From Reinekea blandensis MED297 (lineage in GTDB: Bacteria > Pseudomonadota > Gammaproteobacteria > Pseudomonadales > Natronospirillaceae): a stretch of 49,913 bases of DNA. The translations under genes were made by a program, and so were the position numbers. The notes beneath the pieces were generated by a model that ran no database searches, was not told the DNA's origin, and saw nothing but the letters and a program-made list of their open reading frames with translations. The DNA is taken from NCBI RefSeq assembly GCF_000153185.1, contig NZ_CH724152.1, forward strand, positions 427,134 through 477,046, read 5' to 3'. Positions within the stretch are counted from its first letter, which is position 1, and every line of letters begins with the position of its first letter. This document shows positions 1-11,264 of the stretch, piece after piece.

Positions 1-209
1 AGCCAGGATTCATCCGTCATGGACAGCGCGTCAATGATCTTGCCTAGCAAGAGCGGGCCGACCAATCCAACACCAGTGGCGGCCATCAGCACCAGAGATG
101 CCCGGATCAGGGCGGCATAGCGATCTCGCGCGAGGGCGGGAATTGAGTCACGGACAGCCTTCATTGAGGCCAATGCAATGGTTTCGGATTCCGGATGTTG
201 ACGGCTCAT
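1..209 (-). CDS. ABC half-exporter, N-terminal fragment (runs off window)
   Basis: The reading frame starts at the ATG at 209-207 and continues to the window edge, giving about 69 residues. It begins MSRQHPESETIALASMKAV and then enters a membrane segment with the PLLLGKIIDAL motif typical of the first helices of type IV (exporter) ABC half-transporters. The start overlaps the stop of the next gene upstream by four bases (ATGA), so the two halves are translationally coupled and very likely form a heterodimer. This half should carry the intact ATPase site, because the partner lacks one, but the ATPase domain lies outside the window and cannot be checked. Substrate unknown. Confidence 0.75.
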   Translation of the reverse strand, partial: MSRQHPESETIALASMKAVRDSIPALARDRYAALIRASLVLMAATGVGLVGPLLLGKIIDALSMTDESW

Positions 210-1858
210 GAGTCGCTTAGCTCCGGTGACACAATTCGGCGATATTCACGGAGTCGTTCGGTAAGTTCCGCATGATGGCCAAGGTGGCGATTACCGTCGT
301 GGTCGATAAAGATCACCTGATCAAGCGCCTGCAGCAAGGTGTCACTGTGGCTGACAATCAGCGTGGTTTGACCGTGGAGTGCCTTGAAGAACCGGGAAAT
401 AAACAGGGACTCGGTGTAGGCGTCGAGCGCGCTGGTCGGTTCGGTCAGTATGAGAATGTCAGGATTGGCGACCAGACACCGTGCCAGGGCCACGCGTTGG
501 CGTTGCCCGCCGGACAGGGATTGTCCCCGCGTTCGGATGTGGCCATCGAGCCCGGGGCGTACGGCCAGCTCATCGGCAGCGACGGCCCATAGCGCTTCGG
601 TGAGCGCCGAATCTGTGCGAGGTTGCGGCTGACCGGCCTGAAGGTTGTCGCGTAATTGCCCATGAAACAGGAACGCCTGAGTTTCGCTCAATAAGCTCAG
701 ATCCGGTCGTTGATGGGCCAGGTTCGCTTTGATTCGAGTAAGTTCAGGTTCCACTAGCGACGGATCGGCAAACACCAGTCCGGTTTGCCGCCCCAGCCAG
801 TTAAGGTCGGACAAATGAGAATCGGAAGCTTGCGCCGGCTGCTTAGCCGGAGTGTTCAATGTGGTGCACAAGCGATTGGCGGCCGCCAGCGCCCGGGACC
901 ATTTATTGCCGACTTCGCCAAAGGTGGCCACCGGAACGACCAGAAAGCCTGCAAAACCAAAGGCTGTGATCAGTTCGCCGACGGACAAATGGCCGCTCAG
1001 AACCTGAAAACTGCCGACGGCGACAATAATGCTGACCAGAACACCGGGGATCAGTACGTTAAAGGCATCCCAGCCTGCGTCAAGCCGGGCCACATCGACT
1101 GCGGCATTGCGCACCACGCTGGCCTGTCGCCGATACCGGGCCAGGGCAATGGGTTCGGCGCCTAAGCCTTTGAGTATTCGAATGCCGCCGAGTAAATCGG
1201 CCGCCAGGGTAGTCAGGTGCGCCATCCGTCCCTGTTCATGCGTGGCTCGGGTTTCCAGCGGTTTCCACAACGGAACCATCAACAGGATCACGGGCGGTAA
1301 ACCCAACAGGATGATCAATCCCAATGGCACAGAAATCTGCAACAGCAGAATGGCGACCACGATAAAGGTTACTACCGAAGCACTGCCGCGCAGCATTACA
1401 TCCATGGCAACGCCAATCCGTTGCGCATCAAAGCTCAGATGGTTCATCAGCGTGCCGGGTGAAAACTGCTGTGTAATCTGACTGTTCGAACGCAGCACCC
1501 GGCTCATCAGTGTTTCGGTGATCAGGCGTTGGCTGTCGGCATAGAGCCGAACGGCCATCCAATGACGAAGCATACCGAACAGCGCCTCAGAAACGGCCAG
1601 ACATGCAAACGCAGCTAACCAGAAGATAAAGGCGGCAGGATTAACGACGGCAATGGCGTCATCAATCAGTTGCCCCAGCACCCAGGGAAACAGCGCTTGT
1701 GACATCATCCAACCAGAACCCGCCAACATGCCGATGGGCAGTACATAACGGTGGGTACTGATCAGCCAGCGCATCAGTTGCCAGCCGTGGCAGGGCGACG
1801 ATAAAGGCGCTGGGTAACGGGGAATGCGCTGTGAGGTGGGAGTAATGCCGGCGATCAT
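206..1858 (-). CDS. ABC exporter half-transporter with degenerate nucleotide-binding domain
   Basis: 550 residues: an N-terminal membrane domain of about six helices (roughly 38-315) fused to a C-terminal ABC domain. The ABC domain keeps a recognisable Q-loop region (SETQAFLFHG, 391-400), a perfect signature LSGGQRQR (448-455) and the H-loop His (504). However, the stretch between the domain start and the Q-loop is only about 45 residues and contains no Walker A GxxGxGKS. The Walker B reads ILILTEPT, with Thr472 where Asp is expected and Glu473 retained. The frame is open throughout, so this looks like an evolved non-catalytic half, not a frameshift. Heterodimeric exporters often have one weak site, but losing the whole P-loop is extreme. 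The gene overlaps the next half-transporter by ATGA. No clear Shine-Dalgarno precedes the 1858 start, so a start slightly further in is possible. Confidence 0.85.
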   Translation of the reverse strand: MIAGITPTSQRIPRYPAPLSSPCHGWQLMRWLISTHRYVLPIGMLAGSGWMMSQALFPWVLGQLIDDAIAVVNPAAFIFWLAAFACLAVSEALFGMLRHWMAVRLYADSQRLITETLMSRVLRSNSQITQQFSPGTLMNHLSFDAQRIGVAMDVMLRGSASVVTFIVVAILLLQISVPLGLIILLGLPPVILLMVPLWKPLETRATHEQGRMAHLTTLAADLLGGIRILKGLGAEPIALARYRRQASVVRNAAVDVARLDAGWDAFNVLIPGVLVSIIVAVGSFQVLSGHLSVGELITAFGFAGFLVVPVATFGEVGNKWSRALAAANRLCTTLNTPAKQPAQASDSHLSDLNWLGRQTGLVFADPSLVEPELTRIKANLAHQRPDLSLLSETQAFLFHGQLRDNLQAGQPQPRTDSALTEALWAVAADELAVRPGLDGHIRTRGQSLSGGQRQRVALARCLVANPDILILTEPTSALDAYTESLFISRFFKALHGQTTLIVSHSDTLLQALDQVIFIDHDGNRHLGHHAELTERLREYRRIVSPELSDS

Positions 1859-1923
1859 AGGGTGACCGAAAGGTTATCAAAGCGGCAAGGCTAGCAGGGC
1901 GCCGAGCGTTAATCTACCGAAGT

Positions 1924-3375
1924 TCAGTTTTCTTCGGATGCCTGAGAGGCCTCCTGCTCTGTGGACGGTTTACTCTTTCGGGTCGACTTCACCCGATACA
2001 TCGCGCGGTCTGCCTGCATCAATAACTGGTCGAGTGAGAGGGTGTCCGGTTCGGCCAGCGTCAGTCCGATACTGACACCGACATTGGCAACATGTTGTTC
2101 AACCTGTATGGGTCGTTTTACCGCCGACTCCAGACGGTCGCAAAGTTCATCGAGATCGGATGGGTGACCGGGTGCCGGGAAGACAATGACAAACTCATCG
2201 CCGCCAATGCGGGCAATGGCGTCGGTACTTTTCAGGCAGCCCTCAAAACGCTTGGCGATGATGTGCAGCACCAGATCGCCGATGGCGTGGCCGTACTGAT
2301 CGTTGACCAGTTTGAAACCGTCGAGATCCAGGAACAGGCAGGCAATGGGGTGCTGTTGGTGGCACAGGTGCTGATACCGTTCACTGAGACCGATGCGATT
2401 GAGCAGGCCGGTTAATGGATCGGTGGTGGACTGGTTTTTCAGGTTGACCTGTTCAGTAATGTCACTAAGGCTGATCATTCTCAGTTCTTTTGGTGACGTA
2501 GAAACCAACGCGGTGCAGACATCAAAATACCGACCGGTCAGTTGAATGTTAGTCAGGCCATTGATGGTGCCCAGCCAACGATGAATGGGCGTACCGATCA
2601 GGTCATTCTCCGATTCATCCAGTAACAGGCATGCGGTTTTGTTCGCAAAGACAATGGTTTGCTGAGCATCAATCAGAAAAACACCTTCACGCAGATGTCT
2701 GGTCAGTTCCATGAGTTGTTGCTGGGTATGTTTAGTCAGTCGGTTGATGGCGGTCATCCGATAGAGGATGGCGAAAAAATTGATCAGCACGAGGACAAAG
2801 ATGGATATCTGCGCGAGTCTCAGCCGGTTAATGTTGTTCAGTGAAATGTTTTGAGCATGAATGGTCAGGTCATTCATTAACTCGAGCAACTGGCGACTGC
2901 CGCTCGCCGCGAACTGCATCACTTTGTGGGAGTCAGGCACTTCACCCTTGGCAAAGCACTGTTCACAGTCGATGACCGGTTGCCAGATGGACCGGGCATC
3001 CGCAATCAGCTGTTGCGCATAATCGTCGGTCAGCGCGTCCAAAGTCACCGGTTTACCGGCGGCATCCAGTGTTTCTCCGCCGTTTTCAAAGGCGTCTAAG
3101 GTGTGTTCAAACAGATCAATGTTCGCAATGAGCTGTGTCCGGGAGGCATCGGTCAGCTCGGTATCGGCCATCGTGGTCAGAACGACGAGATCTTTCGCTA
3201 TACGCTGACTGAGCATGCGCTGGCGACCGGCGAGATTGATCAGTTCAGTGTTGCTTTCCAGTCGTTGACTGAGCGTCAGGTTGATGAACAGCAGCGAAAA
3301 GTCGAGCACCAAGAAGGCGGCCACTAAGACAATCAGTGGCAGCTGAAACAGATGGCGTCTGCTGTTAATAAACAT
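1924..3375 (-). CDS. Membrane PilJ-N/PAS/GGDEF protein (probable diguanylate cyclase)
   Basis: About 483 residues. A first membrane helix (10-35) is followed by a sensor region with the LESNTELINLAGRQRMLSQR pattern typical of type IV pili chemotransducer N-terminal (PilJ-N/NIT-like) domains. A second helix lies near 188-207, then a PAS-like segment (about 215-310) and a GGDEF domain. The active motif GGDEF (391-395) is intact, as is the metal/substrate segment FLDLDGFKLVNDQYGH. The inhibitory I-site, normally RxxD, reads KSTD, so product inhibition may be weak. It probably makes cyclic di-GMP in response to a periplasmic signal. I prefer the ATG at 3375 (AGGGA nine bases upstream) over the in-frame GTG at 3378. 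It is co-directional with the ABC genes (65-bp gap) and with the OmpA-like gene upstream (55-bp gap). Confidence 0.88.
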   Translation of the reverse strand: MFINSRRHLFQLPLIVLVAAFLVLDFSLLFINLTLSQRLESNTELINLAGRQRMLSQRIAKDLVVLTTMADTELTDASRTQLIANIDLFEHTLDAFENGGETLDAAGKPVTLDALTDDYAQQLIADARSIWQPVIDCEQCFAKGEVPDSHKVMQFAASGSRQLLELMNDLTIHAQNISLNNINRLRLAQISIFVLVLINFFAILYRMTAINRLTKHTQQQLMELTRHLREGVFLIDAQQTIVFANKTACLLLDESENDLIGTPIHRWLGTINGLTNIQLTGRYFDVCTALVSTSPKELRMISLSDITEQVNLKNQSTTDPLTGLLNRIGLSERYQHLCHQQHPIACLFLDLDGFKLVNDQYGHAIGDLVLHIIAKRFEGCLKSTDAIARIGGDEFVIVFPAPGHPSDLDELCDRLESAVKRPIQVEQHVANVGVSIGLTLAEPDTLSLDQLLMQADRAMYRVKSTRKSKPSTEQEASQASEEN

Positions 3376-3430
3376 CACGGTTATCCCTGTGTTGATGGTT
3401 ACGATCCGGTGGTGGCCGGCTAAGCCCTTG

Positions 3431-4498
3431 TTAGCCGGGGGTTTCCTCCAGTACCCGGGTAGTGAACTGATTGGGCAACAAAATCACTTCGATACGTCGG
3501 TTTTGTTGGCGTGTCTGAGCCGATGTTTCTTCCACCAAAGGTCTTGTATCGGCGTAACCTACCGCCTGCATTTGATCAGCCGGAATACCTTGCTTTAATA
3601 ATTCACGAACGGCTGATGCGGCTCTGGCCGCGGACAGCTCCCAGTTGGTTGGGTATTTTTCTGCCGTGGCGGGCGCAATGGTTTGGCTGTCGGTGTGCCC
3701 CTGAATGCTGATCAGGTGATTTGGGAAACTGCTCAGCGCTGTCGCTAAGTTAGCCAGGGATTGTCGACCTTCGGCGTTAATGTCGGCCCGACCGGAAGCA
3801 AACAGAATGCTCTCAGGAAGTTTGATGGCGGTCGTGCCGTCTTCCAGTTGCGTGACGAGCTTTTCTTTTTCCTGATTCAGCTGACTCAGCTGTGTCTGCA
3901 ACTGTGCCTCAAGGGCATTCATGGCCGCGGTCTCGGCCGCCATTTCCTGCCGCAGACGCTCGACGGTTTCACTGTAGGTTTCGTTTTCGGCCTGTTCCAA
4001 TGCCAGTTGTTGACGCGCAGCGAGAAAGCGTTCCTCCGTGGTGGCCGCTTCGTCGAGTGCGCCCTGTTGCTCGGCGATGAGTTGGTTAGCGACCTCGAGA
4101 TTGGTGTTGATTTCCTGAAGACGCGCTTCCGTTGCGGTCAAAGTGGCCTGAAGCTGTTCAACTTCCTGGTTTTTGGTACTGAGCTGCGCCTGGAGCTGAG
4201 ATTGTTGGGATTGCACACTGTTTTGGGCGCTGCGCAGCTGATCGAGTTCATTCGTCAGTTGGTTGCGCGCCTGAGTCAGCGTCTGACGTTGCTGTTCCGC
4301 AGATTGCAACTGCGATCGTGTTTGTTCCAGTTGCTGTTCCAGACGTGAGACCCGGCTCTGGAGCGCCTGGTTTTCATTTTGTGTGTCGGTCAATTGCTGA
4401 GTCTGAGTCCAGTAGAACCAGCTCACTGCGGATCCGGCCACCAGCAGGATGAGACTCAGTGACCAGGCGATCCAGCCGCGTTGCGACGCATACTGCAT
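3431..4498 (-). CDS. Inner-membrane-anchored coiled-coil protein with OmpA/MotB peptidoglycan-binding domain
   Basis: 355 residues. There is one N-terminal membrane anchor (about 10-30), then a long Gln/Glu/Leu-rich coiled coil (about 35-215), then an OmpA C-terminal-like domain (about 223-345). The latter has the SILFASGRADI strand and the peptidoglycan-binding helix TNWELSAARAASAVREL, the N-x2-LS-x2-RA-x2-V pattern that binds diaminopimelate in this family. The layout suits a periplasmic spacer linking the inner membrane to the cell wall. It lacks the MotB proton-channel Asp in its helix and has no MotA-type neighbour, so it is not a stator as seen here. It is transcribed toward the GGDEF gene with a 55-bp gap. 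Role otherwise unknown. Confidence 0.85.
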   Translation of the reverse strand: MQYASQRGWIAWSLSLILLVAGSAVSWFYWTQTQQLTDTQNENQALQSRVSRLEQQLEQTRSQLQSAEQQRQTLTQARNQLTNELDQLRSAQNSVQSQQSQLQAQLSTKNQEVEQLQATLTATEARLQEINTNLEVANQLIAEQQGALDEAATTEERFLAARQQLALEQAENETYSETVERLRQEMAAETAAMNALEAQLQTQLSQLNQEKEKLVTQLEDGTTAIKLPESILFASGRADINAEGRQSLANLATALSSFPNHLISIQGHTDSQTIAPATAEKYPTNWELSAARAASAVRELLKQGIPADQMQAVGYADTRPLVEETSAQTRQQNRRIEVILLPNQFTTRVLEETPG

Positions 4499-4582
4499 GA
4501 AACACCCCGGAAAATTGGACTGAGATTTCAGTATAGGGGGGATTGGTTAAAAATGCAGCGCCTGTGTCCGGACGTTCGCCGT

Positions 4583-4792
4583 CTATTCTTTGTCGCAGGT
4601 CAGTTGTTCAGCCTTGCTTAACGCCTCTGGCGTGACCTCAGCACACTGACGACACAGGCAGCGGGCGTTGAGGTCGGCCTCCGGGATTTTCTGCCGTTGT
4701 GTCTCAGAGATGGTGACAGACATACACCAGCATTGAGTATCGCCCGTGCACTCGTTGGGCTGTTCACAAAGCGGACATTGTTGTTGAGTCAT
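4583..4792 (-). CDS. Small cysteine-rich CWC-type protein
   Basis: 69 residues starting MTQQQCPLCEQPNEC. It has nine cysteines, including the CPLC, CWC and CLCRQC groups of the cysteine-rich CWC family (proteobacterial proteins of unknown function, probably metal-binding). An open frame extends upstream to 4882, but that would overlap the end of astB by 32 bases. The ATG at 4792 starts exactly where family similarity begins and leaves a 58-bp gap, so I use it. It is the last gene of the arginine-degradation run and is probably cotranscribed with it, although no functional link to arginine catabolism is known to me. Confidence 0.75.
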   Translation of the reverse strand: MTQQQCPLCEQPNECTGDTQCWCMSVTISETQRQKIPEADLNARCLCRQCAEVTPEALSKAEQLTCDKE

Positions 4793-4850
4793 GGTGGTGT
4801 TGCCAGTCAGGTAAAACGGCAGTCCGACACGGGGCCGGACTGCCGTTGGA

Positions 4851-8703
<3,853 letters not shown>

Positions 8704-8713
8704 GTCGCTCTCC

Positions 8714-9721
8714 TTACAGCGGTGAGTAGGCGATCTGATCGCCTTCACGGATGTTTAATGCTTGGCTGATGTCTAACGGCAAGCGGATGGTATCGCCGAT
8801 ACCGTCCACCAGCGTACCGATGACACAACGAAAATCGCTGGTCGATTGATTGCTGATCAGGTATTTCATGCCGCCAATCACCTCAGAAGGTTTGGCCTTT
8901 TTAAAGCGGATATTGCTGTAAGTATGGGTGTAGTTCAGCTGACCTTTGAGTACCGGCCCACCGTCAAACGGATCGATAAACTTGGACTTGTGGAAGCCTT
9001 CCCGATAGAGCAGCTGACAGATCCGGTTGGCGGCTTCGTGATTGCGTGCAATGTTGCCCGCCGCTTCAGCCGGCAACAGTGGTACGTACACCGGGTGCTG
9101 AGGAATCAGCTCGGACATAAAGGTTTTCGTTTTGACGGAGCAGTAGTAGTCCGCTGTCAGGAAATCGAGATCGAAAAACTTACGGCCGACCGCATCCCAA
9201 AATGGACAGACACCCTTGTCATCAAAAATGCCCTGAATTTCAACGATGAGTTCCTGATTGAACCGATCCGGGTCGGCGGCCATGTACATCAGCCGCGCAC
9301 GAGACAGCAGTTCAAACCCGTCCGTATCACGCCACTGTGGATCAATTGAAAAGGAACGTAACAGTGTCCGTCCGGTCAGTTCGTGCGACAGAAACAACAC
9401 CGGTACCTTGGATGAAATGTTCAGGTGATGCGACGCATGCACGACTTCATCGAGTCGGTAGTTGAAAAACGGATAGCCATTGCCCGCTGAGGCATCGATC
9501 CCCGAGGTGCCGACAACGGTGTTGCTGTCGGTATCTTCCAGCACAAAAAGAAAGGACGATGGGCCTTCGGCGCCACTGCGGAACGCGTCGTCAGACTCAC
9601 TGATTTTCTCGGACAGTTTGTCGCGATCTTTCGGCAGCGTGGTCACCCGTGCGTCGGTTTCGTCGAGCAGACGCTCTATACCGGCCAGATCAACAAAGGT
9701 TGAAGGTCGAACGACGAGCAT
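8714..9721 (-). CDS. aruF: Arginine/ornithine N-succinyltransferase, AruF-type subunit
   Basis: 335 residues, paralogous to the following gene. It starts MLVVRPSTFVDLAGIERLL with AGAAGGAA just upstream. The AstA-family landmarks (EIQGIFDDKGVCPFWDAVGRKFFDLDF, FIDPFDGGPVLKGQL) are present. Together with AruG it should form the heteromeric arginine/ornithine succinyltransferase; enterobacteria use one AstA subunit, so two subunits point to the Pseudomonas-type pathway. It is separated from astC upstream by 108 bp containing a strong stem-loop. Confidence 0.94.
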   Translation of the reverse strand: MLVVRPSTFVDLAGIERLLDETDARVTTLPKDRDKLSEKISESDDAFRSGAEGPSSFLFVLEDTDSNTVVGTSGIDASAGNGYPFFNYRLDEVVHASHHLNISSKVPVLFLSHELTGRTLLRSFSIDPQWRDTDGFELLSRARLMYMAADPDRFNQELIVEIQGIFDDKGVCPFWDAVGRKFFDLDFLTADYYCSVKTKTFMSELIPQHPVYVPLLPAEAAGNIARNHEAANRICQLLYREGFHKSKFIDPFDGGPVLKGQLNYTHTYSNIRFKKAKPSEVIGGMKYLISNQSTSDFRCVIGTLVDGIGDTIRLPLDISQALNIREGDQIAYSPL

Positions 9722-9747
9722 GTAATTTCCTTCTGATGATTAAAAGC

Positions 9748-9789
9748 CCCCGGCGTCAGTGCAGTCGACTGCATCGGACGTTGCCGGGG
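9748..9789 (-). other. Stem-loop between astC and aruF
   Basis: Outer arms CCCCGGC (9748-9754) and GCCGGGG (9783-9789) enclose a perfect 14-base palindrome, TGCAGTCGACTGCA (9760-9773). No T-run follows, so it is not a classical terminator. Within a polycistronic mRNA it could protect the astC 3' end or set relative expression of astC and the downstream genes; that is inference. Confidence 0.5.
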
Positions 9790-9829
9790 AAGTGTAGATG
9801 TCGTCAGGCAAGGTTGCGAAAGCGGATGC

Positions 9830-11038
9830 TTAGCGGCCCAGAACCTGAGCGATGGCGGCATCGAGCTTCGCCAGACCTTCGTCAATGTCCGCATCCGGAA
9901 TGATCAGGCTGGGTGCAAAACGAATCACGTTCGGTCCAGCGACCAGCATCATCAAACCCTGCTCCAGTGCAGCGCCCAGGAAATCTTTGGCTTTGCCTTG
10001 CCATTCGTCCGTCAGTTCTGCGCCAATCAGCAGGCCCAGACCACGGATGTCTTTGAAAATGCCGTACTTTTCATTCAGGGCAGCCAGTCCGGCTTTATAG
10101 CGTTCAGACTTCGCCTGGACGGCGTCCAGTACCCCAGGCTTAGTCAGCTCGTCCAATACAGCCAGAGAGACCGAGCAGGCCAGCGGATTGCCGCCATAAG
10201 TCGATCCGTGCGTTCCGATGGCCAGGCTTGGGGCAACCGCATCGGTACACAGCATCGCGCCGATCGGGAAACCGCCGCCCAACGCCTTAGCGGTCGACAG
10301 AATGTCGGGTGTTACGCCGTAGTGTTCGTAGGCATACAGATGACCGGTTCGGCCAACGCCAGATTGCACCTCATCGAAAATCAGCAGGGCATCGTGTTCG
10401 TCACACAGCTGGCGAACCCCTTCGAGGTACTCTTGAGTCGCCGGAGTGACACCGCCTTCCCCTTGAATCGGTTCGACAATCACAGCCGCCGTTTTATCAG
10501 AGATCTGGTCGCGCAGCGCAGCGAGGTCGTTGTACGGTACATGGCTGATACCACCGGGTGTGGGTTCAAAGCCTTCTTTGTACTTGGCCTGGCCGCCAAC
10601 GGAGACGGTAAACAGCGTACGCCCGTGGAACGAGCTGAGTGTGGAAATGATTTCGTGTTTGGCTTCGCCATGGTTGAGGAACGCGTGGCGACGCGCCAGT
10701 TTCAGTGCGGCTTCGTTCGCCTCGGCACCGGAGTTACAGAAGAAAACCTTGTCGGCAAACGTCAGGTCAGTCAGCTTTTTCGCCAGGGCAATGGCCGGTT
10801 CATTGGTCATGACATTCGACAGGTGCCAGAGCTTTTTGCCTTGTTCAGTGAGCGCATTGACCAGAGCCGGATGGGCATGGCCTAAGGCGTTGACTGCGAT
10901 GCCGCCCGCAAAGTCTATGTATTCGCGGCCGTCCTGATCCCAGACCCGAGAGCCTTCGCCTTTCACCGGAATGATTTTCCCAGGGGCATAGTTCGGCACC
11001 ATGACGTCATCGAATTGTTCGCGAGTATGTTCAGTCAT
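9830..11038 (-). CDS. astC: Succinylornithine transaminase (AstC/AruC)
   Basis: 402 residues from the ATG at 11038, where the family N-terminus ([20 protein letters not shown]) begins; an upstream in-frame start at 11080 has no support. It is a class III PLP aminotransferase that converts succinylornithine plus 2-oxoglutarate to succinylglutamate semialdehyde. Landmarks are the GHAHPAL motif, [18 protein letters not shown], the PLP-pocket [11 protein letters not shown] and [14 protein letters not shown], and the lysine in [15 protein letters not shown]. It is the first gene of the AST operon. Such enzymes often double as acetylornithine transaminase (ArgD). Confidence 0.93.
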   Translation of the reverse strand: MTEHTREQFDDVMVPNYAPGKIIPVKGEGSRVWDQDGREYIDFAGGIAVNALGHAHPALVNALTEQGKKLWHLSNVMTNEPAIALAKKLTDLTFADKVFFCNSGAEANEAALKLARRHAFLNHGEAKHEIISTLSSFHGRTLFTVSVGGQAKYKEGFEPTPGGISHVPYNDLAALRDQISDKTAAVIVEPIQGEGGVTPATQEYLEGVRQLCDEHDALLIFDEVQSGVGRTGHLYAYEHYGVTPDILSTAKALGGGFPIGAMLCTDAVAPSLAIGTHGSTYGGNPLACSVSLAVLDELTKPGVLDAVQAKSERYKAGLAALNEKYGIFKDIRGLGLLIGAELTDEWQGKAKDFLGAALEQGLMMLVAGPNVIRFAPSLIIPDADIDEGLAKLDAAIAQVLGR

Positions 11039-11133
11039 CTGTAATTCTCTTTTCGAAAGTGGCTTTGCAGTCAAGGGCATCAGCGGACATTGACCGACTT
11101 GCCGTTATTCTAGGAAAAGGCGAATCGGAGTAC

Positions 11134-11183
11134 TTACGCTGACGCGACAATCGATTATAGGCTAACGCCGGTCGATCTGTCCT
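11134..11183 (-). promoter_or_regulatory. AST operon promoter with ArgR-type operator
   Basis: Reading the minus strand, a perfect TATAAT lies at 11159-11154 with AGGACA 18 bases upstream (11183-11178). Just downstream is TGTCGC-N8-AA (11149-11134), an exact match to the half-site consensus I know for Pseudomonas ArgR. Five bases before it is a second AA, with a degenerate half-site (CGGCGT at 11170-11165) in the expected direct-repeat register (AA-N5-TGTCGC). The operator overlaps the -10 hexamer, so either it acts at this promoter in an unusual position or another start is used. Confidence 0.55.
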
Positions 11184-11264
11184 GTGATCGTTTTTAGTGC
11201 AGTTCCCCGCCGGATTCCGGGCGATTGTGTCCGTTCGTGGTCATTAGTCAGAGGTTGAAGCCGC

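Noticed and set aside
3761-4348. Plus-strand 195-residue frame opposite the coiled-coil gene
   Set aside because: Antisense to a Gln/Glu/Leu-rich coiled coil, rich in Leu/Phe by complementarity; no domain or start signal.
8704-8748. ATG start of aruG at 8748
   Set aside because: It overlaps aruF by 35 bases without a ribosome-binding site, while the GTG at 8703 has AAGGAG at six bases and fits the family N-terminus.
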